Assembly: GCF_017874035.1 (NCBI RefSeq)
Contig: NZ_JAGGKV010000004.1
Location: 62,001 to 126,000 of the forward strand
Reading direction: 5' to 3'
DNA length: 64,000 nt
Origin: Paenibacillus aceris
Lineage (GTDB): Bacteria; Bacillota; Bacilli; Paenibacillales; NBRC-103111
A program made the position numbers and the translations under genes. Below, piece by piece: positions 57,227 to 64,000 of this stretch. The notes below the pieces were generated by a model. That model had not been told where the DNA came from and searched no databases. It saw only the letters and a list, made by a program, of their open reading frames with translations. The first letter of the stretch is position 1, and every line of letters starts with the position of its first letter.

Positions 57227-60200
57227 TTACTCTAAGATTTTCGCTGCAATTGCTGCGAGATCACTGATGTCAATGCTGCCATCACCGGTTACATCCGCCG
57301 CCTTCACTTCCTGCCAATCTGCGCTGGATGTCGTTTTACCGTAATGAGCAGCTGCAAAAGCAAGGTCACCGATACTTATTTTACCGTCATGGTTAATATC
57401 ACCTTGGACACCTACGGTAATATTTACCCCTACAGTCGATAAAGCTGCTGTCGTCTCCACACCTGTCCCGTCAGCCAGCGTTGCGCTTGACACATTGATC
57501 ACTGCGTTTGCCGATTGCGAGATAGACTTTGCTCTGAAAGTTACCTCAAGCATTTGTGCATCGCCTGTAACGGCGTTCCCAGAGCCTTGGCTGGCCAGAA
57601 TAAACCGCAATTGGCCTGCCGTATTCTTCGTCTCTACAAGGCTTACTTTATCCTTGACGGACTTGACCGACACGAAGTCCACTAGGTTCGCATCGTAACT
57701 CAACACAAGATCCTGTGCATATACCTGACTCGTTACATTGCCTAGTCCTAAGCGTACAACGAAGTCACTGCCTGCATGGACAGAAGAGACACTGCTAAGT
57801 GTTGTCTCCGCACTTGAAGGCACCGCTGCTTCCACAGTCACTTGGCTAGTCGCCTGAATGGCGCCGTCGACACTCGTGGCTGTAATCGTGGCCGTCCCTG
57901 CCTTCAGTCCGGTTACAATTCCCTTACCTCCTACGCTCTCTACGCTTGCTACCGTAGAATCGCTGCTGCTCCAAGTCACGTTCTTGTTACTCGCATTCGC
58001 TGGCAGTACAGTAGCTGTCAACGCAGTCGTCTGCCCCTGTTTGACCCTTACAGCAGATTTGTCGAGCTCCAAACCCGTCACAGGAATCTGCACAGCTGTA
58101 TCTTCGCGCATTGCACTCTTCAGATTCGGCAGCGTTTCTCCGCCCTGAGCGTTGGCAACTACGGCTGTTTCCAGCGCTGCTGACGCATTCTCTCCTTGCT
58201 GTGTCACTTGAAGCTTCAGCAAAGCAGCATCCGGCGTTATGCCGTTCTCTGCGTTCAGCACGATTCTCGTGCGTCCGTTCGCCGATTCACTTCGAAGCAC
58301 CGTGACACCCTCTTGAACAGGTTCTACCGCTGTTACATTCAAACCGTCCGTCGCAACCACGACGTCCATTGCTTTCGCAGCCGATGGCAAACTGCTAAGG
58401 GCTAACTCATAATGCTTGAGCTGCTGCGTTGCTGGAGCTACCACTTTGGTCAGCTGTAAATTTGGCGCGTCCGCTTTATTCTGATCTTTTTGCGCGACGA
58501 ACATCCCGTTAATCACTTGAGAATCGCCGATTGTTCCGTTGATGCCTAACGCCTTTAATATCGTGGCAGACAAATCTTTCGTCGTTCCTCCCTGTAAAAT
58601 CTTCTCTTTGCCCGTATCCGTAGCAACCGTTCTGCCGTTAGCCGCAAAGAAAATCGTTGTCGCTAGCGGAGAGTCTTGACCGTGCGAAGTAGCGCTGCCC
58701 AGCGTTGTATTCGCATTCTCCGTCCCTCCGCCGTGATCTGGAAGCATGAGAATGAGCGTATCGTCCAACAGGTTTTTATCACGAAGCGAGTTTACGATTG
58801 TGCCTACATTTAGATCCGTCTTCGTCAACTGCTCGTAATACTTCTTCGTATAGAAGCCGTAAGTGTGACCCGCATGGTCCATATCGTCTAATTGGATGAA
58901 CATCATCGACGTATCCAGTGCTTTTCCGCTAGCCACATATTGAGCAAAGGCAGCAGCATCGACTTCGTCGCCTCCCGTCCCGATCTCAACACCGACTGAC
59001 GGTTCAATATGACCATCCACAATATTTTTCCATGTGGCAAAAGCCATCAGCTTCTTGTTTGGCAGTGCTTCTCTCACCTTCTTAAAGACAGAAGGATATG
59101 GTGAGGTTTCCGAATAATAATACATTCCGCTGTCGGGATTATCGATCTGATGCTTGCTAAAGTCTACGCCGTTTAGCATCGCCCCCCAGTTTGGCGACGA
59201 GCTTGAAGGCAGCGTTGTTTTGGCCGTATAGCTTGCCGCACCTTTTTCAATCAGACTTCGCAGGTTAGGCGCAATTTGCCGGCTCCCGACTTGCTCCTTC
59301 AAAGAACTTGGCGTCTCCCAGTACGGCGCATTGGGCATCACGGACAAGCCTCCGCCGTCCATCCCGATAACGACAACCCTTTTATAGGGAACATACTGCG
59401 CATTTGCAGCAATACGGTTCAGCAGATCGGTCGAATTGCCCTGCGCAAGCGCCAGGTCGCCTACCGTGACAACGCCGTCCTTATTCAAATCCTCTGCCGC
59501 TTTCGGATGGATTTGAACCGTTTCAGGCTGCGAATTAAACGCTTCATTTACTAATTTGGTTGTGCCTGTATAGAATTCTGCCTTGCTCACTTGAATTTGT
59601 CCTTGTCCGGAAGCTGCTTTCGCTTTAAAAAACACTTCGGAAATTCTCGATTTGCTGTATTCTAGCGGATTTGTTTGGCCGTATACGATGCCTCCCGGAA
59701 TTTCTAATTTCACGATGCCAGGTGTCGACGTATCCGCAGATACCGCTTTCGTTGCACTTACGAATTCGAACAAGCTGCTGTCATAGGCGAGTTCGATAAC
59801 GGATTTATCCACCGCCGTACTCATGGTCGGCGTACGAAGATCTAAGTTGACTCGGAATGTACTCCCCTGCACCGCATGCTCAGCACCGATTAAATTCAAA
59901 GAACCTTTGAAATTATCATTTTGCTGCACCGGAGGCGCACTATTAAACATGTCCCCGACTTCCTGTGCAGTTACAGCCCGTTTGATGATCTGCATCTCAT
60001 CCACTTGCATATCAAACGTATTCACTGCGTATGCTCCCGTACCATCATTGCCGATCATCGTGGCTAGTCCGGAATCAATCGTTCCCGTTCTACCGGCAAT
60101 ATTCATACTATTCGTTATGCCTTGGTACAAGCTGCCGTTTTTCACGGAAACCACGACGGGAGCTCCATCTTTATAGAAATCTGCCCGTCCGGTTGTTCGA

Positions 60201-60742
60201 TCATGAGAAACAACAATGTGATGCCATTTTCCATCAGCTACGTTCGGAATTTCGGCATCCGCCCGGGAGCTGCCCTGTGTGTTATAATTCCATTTCAAGC
60301 TATTATTCGACTGTAGCGCTAATACATAGCCAACATTGGCACCGTTTGCCCAGTTTTTGTTCGAAATAACCGGCGGATCGCTCGCTACACCAGGCGACTT
60401 CACCCAAAATGCCAACGTAAAGTTAGTGTTCGTGCCAAACTGAAGATTCGCTGGTTTACCCAAATTCAAATATTGCCTGTTCGCACTCGTTGAGTTGAGG
60501 TTGAGCGCCTTCCCATCTCTTCCCGGCACATAAGTCGGATTCCCTACGGCCGTAACACTGGTTGCATTTGCGGAGCTGTCGACAGCATTGTCTTCATACT
60601 TCATCTGAAGCGCGTAATCCGAAGCAGCGACTGCGGCATAGGCGGTTTGCGCCATAAACGGCAGCGTAACCGATAAACCTGAAGTTGCTAAGAGTGTAGC
60701 TGTTAGCGTAGAAATGAAAACTTGCTTAAACGTAACTTTCAC
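57227..60742 (-). CDS. Secreted alkaline-phosphatase-superfamily protein with several cohesins and dockerins
   Basis: Protein of about 1171 residues. Approximate modules: signal 1-37; LamG-type concanavalin 45-266; cohesin 274-409; single calcium loop DLNKDGVVTVGD (half dockerin) 414-446; alkaline-phosphatase/phosphodiesterase-type domain 451-754; degenerate cohesin-like 763-874; Big_2 884-970; cohesin 976-1106; full dockerin 1110-1171. Metal ligands of the superfamily are visible: D462 (IGMDGGG), D622/H626 (DMDHAGH), D669/H670 (LPDHGGG); the nucleophile lies in LPSSSSPNW. Start: GTG 60742 with GGGAGGA seven bases upstream. With two clear cohesins and one cohesin-like module it may act as a branching unit. 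The phosphoester or other substrate is unknown. Confidence 0.88.
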   Translation of the reverse strand: MKVTFKQVFISTLTATLLATSGLSVTLPFMAQTAYAAVAASDYALQMKYEDNAVDSSANATSVTAVGNPTYVPGRDGKALNLNSTSANRQYLNLGKPANLQFGTNTNFTLAFWVKSPGVASDPPVISNKNWANGANVGYVLALQSNNSLKWNYNTQGSSRADAEIPNVADGKWHHIVVSHDRTTGRADFYKDGAPVVVSVKNGSLYQGITNSMNIAGRTGTIDSGLATMIGNDGTGAYAVNTFDMQVDEMQIIKRAVTAQEVGDMFNSAPPVQQNDNFKGSLNLIGAEHAVQGSTFRVNLDLRTPTMSTAVDKSVIELAYDSSLFEFVSATKAVSADTSTPGIVKLEIPGGIVYGQTNPLEYSKSRISEVFFKAKAASGQGQIQVSKAEFYTGTTKLVNEAFNSQPETVQIHPKAAEDLNKDGVVTVGDLALAQGNSTDLLNRIAANAQYVPYKRVVVIGMDGGGLSVMPNAPYWETPSSLKEQVGSRQIAPNLRSLIEKGAASYTAKTTLPSSSSPNWGAMLNGVDFSKHQIDNPDSGMYYYSETSPYPSVFKKVREALPNKKLMAFATWKNIVDGHIEPSVGVEIGTGGDEVDAAAFAQYVASGKALDTSMMFIQLDDMDHAGHTYGFYTKKYYEQLTKTDLNVGTIVNSLRDKNLLDDTLILMLPDHGGGTENANTTLGSATSHGQDSPLATTIFFAANGRTVATDTGKEKILQGGTTKDLSATILKALGINGTIGDSQVINGMFVAQKDQNKADAPNLQLTKVVAPATQQLKHYELALSSLPSAAKAMDVVVATDGLNVTAVEPVQEGVTVLRSESANGRTRIVLNAENGITPDAALLKLQVTQQGENASAALETAVVANAQGGETLPNLKSAMREDTAVQIPVTGLELDKSAVRVKQGQTTALTATVLPANASNKNVTWSSSDSTVASVESVGGKGIVTGLKAGTATITATSVDGAIQATSQVTVEAAVPSSAETTLSSVSSVHAGSDFVVRLGLGNVTSQVYAQDLVLSYDANLVDFVSVKSVKDKVSLVETKNTAGQLRFILASQGSGNAVTGDAQMLEVTFRAKSISQSANAVINVSSATLADGTGVETTAALSTVGVNITVGVQGDINHDGKISIGDLAFAAAHYGKTTSSADWQEVKAADVTGDGSIDISDLAAIAAKILE

Positions 60743-61032
60743 TTGGACATCCTCCCGAGATAAAATTAATTCCTTGCCATAGCCCTTTACAAAACCAAAA
60801 CAATATAAACACACACAATAACAACCAGTTACTCTGTGATCTTATTCGAGAGAATGATAATTGACAATACATTCGACAAAGGTTCCTACAATATGTATTT
60901 TTTCGGCTTTTTATTCTCGAATCAGTAAGACTATGGAATCATTTTTTATATTTTTTTTGTAAAAAGAAGGCTATCTCCTAGCGATTTTCAGATATACACT
61001 GATCCCAAATATGGATGCCCCGCCGTAAATAA

Positions 61033-61215
61033 GAGAACTCCATTCCCTTATTTAAGCAAATAGCGGAATTTCGTAGGTTGGAGTGGAACTACAGGGCCTT
61101 ATTTCACCTCCATCGTCCAACTATGAGTAAAAATGACGAAATAGCGGACCCTCGTTCCCTCTCCCTCACGCAAAGGGATCTTTTGGGCAAAATAGCGGCC
61201 TGTAGTTCCCCTATA
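61033..61215. repeat. Intergenic inverted-unit repeat, copy 4
   Basis: It contains GGAACTACAGGGCCTTATTT (followed by CACC) at about 61085, then the inverse units GAAATAGCGGACCCTCGTTC (about 61138) and AAAATAGCGGCCTGTAGTTC (about 61189, followed by CCC). Confidence 0.7.
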
Positions 61216-61296
61216 CTTCGTCATCCTTTTAGGACGAGCGCGTTTGCCAAGGTAGATGCGAAGCAAAAGTATAAAACTTATACTTTCTTATCAACC

Positions 61297-61339
61297 AAAA
61301 AAAGGCACGAACTTAACAAAAAGCATGTAAGTCCGTGCC
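61297..61339 (-). terminator. Terminator of the GH84 gene
   Basis: GGCACG (61304-61309) pairs with CGTGCC (61334-61339), extended by a TTA/TAA inner pair. A seven-T run follows on the minus strand. Confidence 0.85.
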
Positions 61340-61365
61340 ATTAATAGAAGCGTTCTAATCTGCCA

Positions 61366-64000
61366 TTACTCGATGATTTTCGTCGCAATCGCAGCCAAAT
61401 CGAAGATGTCGATGACGTTGTCACCATTGACGTCGGCTTTCTTCGCTTGTTCCCAATTCGGACTGCTTGAGGTTGCGCCGTAGAAGGATGCCACGATCGC
61501 AAGATCCCCAATGCTCACTTTCCCATCGCTGTTTATATCACCCAAATCTCGCGTGATGACTGAAGCTTTAAAGGTATCGAACGCATGTTGCAAGGCAGCG
61601 ACTGCAGCAGCCACTTGTTCTTGTGTAGCATTGCCATTGTTCGCCACGAGTTTAGCCGCATCGATTGCTGCTTGTAGCAGCTGTTTCGCTCCACCCGGAT
61701 ACTGGCCGATTTCCGTGCCTTCTATGGCCGCATCGTGTGCCGTTTGAGCTTCACGAACAAGATTATTCAAATCCGACTTATCAACAGGAGGAAGCGTGAT
61801 TTGTATGCCTATTGCAGATGATGCCAGTTTTGTTTCCATTCCCTGACTATCGCCCAAAGTCATATCGGAAACAGTGATCAGCCCTTCCATCGCTTGCGTC
61901 ACATGTTTCGCTTTGAAAGTGAGTTTCAGCAGCTGCGCGCTGCCCGTAACGCCATGTGCGGCGCCTTCGCTTGCCGTAATCAGACGAACTTTACCGGTTG
62001 GATTTTTCACAGTTCCCAGCAAATGAATTCCGTCCTGAATGGTATCCGCTGAGACGAATTCCATTGCGTTCGTATCGTATTCTAGTGAGATGTCCTGCGC
62101 ATATACGCTTTGCGTCACATGATCCAGCCCGAGTTGAAGCGTAAAAGGTTCTCCTGTCTGAACGGTATCTTCTCCCCCCAATACGACAGCAGGGTCCTTG
62201 GGTATCGCCTCGGATGTTACTTTGAATTCTCTGACAATGACCCAGAAATTTTGCGTGTCTGTTACCCTGATGCGAACGAATCGTGCCTTTTGGCTGTCAA
62301 CCGCAACATTGATCTCGGATTGCTCTTCCAAAGTGGCAAGCGGCGTCCAATTCGCTCCGTCTACGGAATATTCAAGTATGCCGTGATGAATATAATCGGA
62401 CAGACTTCCGGACTTGCCCATGGATACCTGTACGTTGGTTACTTTACGCACTTCATTTAAGTCCACACCTAACACGTCGCCTACAGCCGGATTACTATTG
62501 CTCCAGAAATAGGTATTGAGATTACCGTCAAGCATTTTGTTAGGCGTATTCGTTTGGTACGTCCCCATTGTCGTAATCGGGAAAGGAGTTGCGGGAACAA
62601 CGCCTAGCCAATTGTCATTTTCCCGGATAGCGCGTGTGAAGAAGTCTTCAAAGACTTGATTCCCCTTGACTTGGGTAATGACACTGATCTGCTTTATTAG
62701 AGTATCCAGCGCCGTTCTGTGCGCTGCCGCCTGCTGCTTATTGTTGCGCTTCTGGGAAAGCAGCATTTGAGCGGCTTCTACGCCTGCTTTTCCATACAAT
62801 TCGTCCTTATTCAAATAAAGGTTAGTCTCGGAGATAAAGTTCGCATTCCCTAATGTGCTGCGCAAAATGCCAGGAGTTTGCTGCAGCTTCGTGAATTCGG
62901 AAACTAATTGGTTCACTGTATCTGTTATATTTCCACTGCCCGTAAATACCGTCCAAAGGTTATCGATTAGCGGACGCAAAGTTAGCGATTCCTTGGCATT
63001 TAAAGGCGACGAATAGTGATTCTCGGCAAATGTTTTTAACGCTTCTGCAGCCGAACCGCCTAGTCTCTTTATGCTAAGCTGCCAAGCGCTATCAGGATCA
63101 TATGCTTGTGGGTTCCACAAATAATCCGCAATGGAGAACAGTGCAATTTTTGAGGCTTCCGCTTCATTCATCGGATTCGCTGTTAGGCCGATAATGCCAT
63201 GGTCGGCTAATCCGGCATCCCGGTTATACAGCGGACCTAAGTAGATTTTATCCCGTGCGTAATCATTAACCGGGTAATTATCCCAGATCAACAGATCGTG
63301 TTTATAAATTGCTTTGGCTTTATCGGCGTCCGATACGGAAATGCCTGCAGGCACGACTGCCGGCCCCGTCCATTGTACGATAATGCTCGGATCAACAAGC
63401 GCGGAAAAACGGTTGATATACGTCGTTGTCGTAATGTTGGCGTAATCCGTCGGAACTGTGATCAAGCGGTGAGCTCCCGGATGAGTGTCGATAAATTCTG
63501 TTTTGAACCGATTGAGCAGAAAAGCTTGCGCAGCCGCCGGCGGGTTGGCATCGCTGTTAAACTTGGTTCTGTCAGCATTGCAAGTCAATGTTTTATTAAT
63601 ATCGTCGAGGAATAACGCATAAGAACGTACGCCTTTATCCCACATCACTTGCGCTTTTGCCGTCAAAGCTTGGAAATCCGCATTGTCCGAAAAGCACACA
63701 GTGTTACCCGGAGAAATGGCGAATACGAACTCCACATGCTCCTGCTTCGCTTTGTCGATTAACTCAGCAATCTGGGCCACTTTATCGGCCGGATAAGGAT
63801 CACGCCACTTATCCCGGTGATACGGATCATCCTTCGGAGCATAGATGTACATATTCATTTTCTGCTCCCCGTAAAATGCCAGCTGACTGAGACGGTCTTC
63901 ATGCGACCATGGATCGCCGTAGAAACCTTCAATGGATCCGCGCCAACTCATCTTCGGCCAATCTCTGACCGCAAGTCCTGGGATCGAATAGCTGGAATCT
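61366..64000 (-). CDS. GH84 beta-N-acetylglucosaminidase with cohesin, FIVAR and dockerin (partial)
   Basis: The 5' end lies beyond the right edge; at least 877 codons are seen, and the frame stays open through 64000 (IPGLAVRDWPKMSWRG). GH84 enzymes remove beta-linked GlcNAc with substrate-assisted catalysis. The domain opens with RGSIEGFYGDPWS, and the catalytic Asp pair in ALFLDDINK is at 63601-63606. In nucleotide order downstream: CBM32/F5-8C-like about 62590-62215, cohesin 62190-61795, FIVAR 61775-61550, dockerin 61545-61369 (DINSDGKVSIGD, DVNGDNVIDIFD). The GH84-cohesin-FIVAR-dockerin order recalls the Clostridium perfringens hexosaminidases NagH/NagJ. A signal peptide cannot be seen because of the cut. 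Confidence 0.92.
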   Translation of the reverse strand, partial: DSSYSIPGLAVRDWPKMSWRGSIEGFYGDPWSHEDRLSQLAFYGEQKMNMYIYAPKDDPYHRDKWRDPYPADKVAQIAELIDKAKQEHVEFVFAISPGNTVCFSDNADFQALTAKAQVMWDKGVRSYALFLDDINKTLTCNADRTKFNSDANPPAAAQAFLLNRFKTEFIDTHPGAHRLITVPTDYANITTTTYINRFSALVDPSIIVQWTGPAVVPAGISVSDADKAKAIYKHDLLIWDNYPVNDYARDKIYLGPLYNRDAGLADHGIIGLTANPMNEAEASKIALFSIADYLWNPQAYDPDSAWQLSIKRLGGSAAEALKTFAENHYSSPLNAKESLTLRPLIDNLWTVFTGSGNITDTVNQLVSEFTKLQQTPGILRSTLGNANFISETNLYLNKDELYGKAGVEAAQMLLSQKRNNKQQAAAHRTALDTLIKQISVITQVKGNQVFEDFFTRAIRENDNWLGVVPATPFPITTMGTYQTNTPNKMLDGNLNTYFWSNSNPAVGDVLGVDLNEVRKVTNVQVSMGKSGSLSDYIHHGILEYSVDGANWTPLATLEEQSEINVAVDSQKARFVRIRVTDTQNFWVIVREFKVTSEAIPKDPAVVLGGEDTVQTGEPFTLQLGLDHVTQSVYAQDISLEYDTNAMEFVSADTIQDGIHLLGTVKNPTGKVRLITASEGAAHGVTGSAQLLKLTFKAKHVTQAMEGLITVSDMTLGDSQGMETKLASSAIGIQITLPPVDKSDLNNLVREAQTAHDAAIEGTEIGQYPGGAKQLLQAAIDAAKLVANNGNATQEQVAAAVAALQHAFDTFKASVITRDLGDINSDGKVSIGDLAIVASFYGATSSSPNWEQAKKADVNGDNVIDIFDLAAIATKIIE

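Larger units (their letters stand above)
60743..61365. other. Gene-free stretch between phosphatase-superfamily and GH84 genes
   Basis: The left part is AT-rich promoter region. 61033-61215 is copy 4 of the intergenic repeat, and the GH84 terminator follows. No coding sequence is supported. Confidence 0.65.

Noticed and set aside
10640..61215. The four intergenic repeats as a CRISPR array or insertion sequences
   Set aside because: Units are inverted and unevenly spaced, without uniform spacers, cas genes or a transposase.
709..64000. Calling the system a cellulosome
   Set aside because: No cellulase, xylanase or CBM3-bearing scaffoldin is present; the enzymes fit animal-type glycans. Only the assembly principle is shared.

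Overview
The window looks like a chromosomal segment of a Paenibacillus-type Firmicute. The evidence is YesM/YesN-style two-component pairs next to sugar ABC importers that lack an ATPase gene, LplABC-like importers, many AraC-type regulators, S-layer homology (SLH) anchoring, AGGAGG-like ribosome sites, CcpA cre-like boxes and very large multidomain secreted glycosidases. No rRNA, tRNA, CRISPR array, phage gene or transposase was recognised. Nearly all genes lie on the minus strand.

The main feature is a cohesin-dockerin system at both ends of the window. Six secreted proteins each end in a cohesin module plus a type I-like dockerin: a GH101 endo-alpha-N-acetylgalactosaminidase (709-5172), a GH95 alpha-L-fucosidase (5390-10423), a PL8 polysaccharide lyase (47645-51778), a right-handed beta-helix protein (51883-56913), an alkaline-phosphatase-superfamily protein with two or three cohesins and an extra half dockerin (57227-60742), and a GH84 beta-N-acetylglucosaminidase cut by the right edge (61366-64000). 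A seventh protein (46602-47624) has one cohesin followed by three SLH repeats and no dockerin, as expected for a cell-wall anchor. It sits 20 bp behind the PL8 lyase gene. I infer a surface-anchored, self-assembling multienzyme complex acting on O-glycans and glycosaminoglycan-like polymers. A seventh secreted protein, cut by the left edge (1-620), starts with the same kind of concanavalin-like module.

Between these ends lie the uptake, intracellular and regulatory genes. Region 10878-17649 is an importer (binding protein and two permeases) flanked by a YesN regulator and a YesM kinase. Region 18690-21691 has two Gfo/Idh/MocA dehydrogenases divergent from an AraC regulator. Region 21807-24747 holds genes unrelated to glycan use (DinB-like, stalk-domain exported protein, small hypothetical, GNAT). 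Region 24819-29175 has a PhyH-like dioxygenase, two AraC regulators and a sulfatase. Region 29612-37229 is one operon: LplB/LplC/LplA-like importer, a DUF4091 (GH123-related) protein, a cytoplasmic GH29 alpha-fucosidase and a TIM-barrel isomerase. It is preceded by a membrane-bound AraC regulator (37451-39673). Region 39827-46429 is a second importer with its own YesM/YesN pair.

Together these suggest that secreted enzymes cut fucosylated, GalNAc/GlcNAc-containing and possibly sulfated glycans at the cell surface, several importers take up the oligosaccharides, and GH29, the DUF4091 protein, the dehydrogenases and the isomerase finish catabolism inside. Two non-coding patterns stand out. A 65-bp element with two AAAAGATCA-like boxes 21 bp apart plus a cre box lies before both the GH101 gene and the first importer. 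A family of four ~200-bp intergenic repeats is built from inverted units. All assignments were made by eye from sequence; no database search was run.
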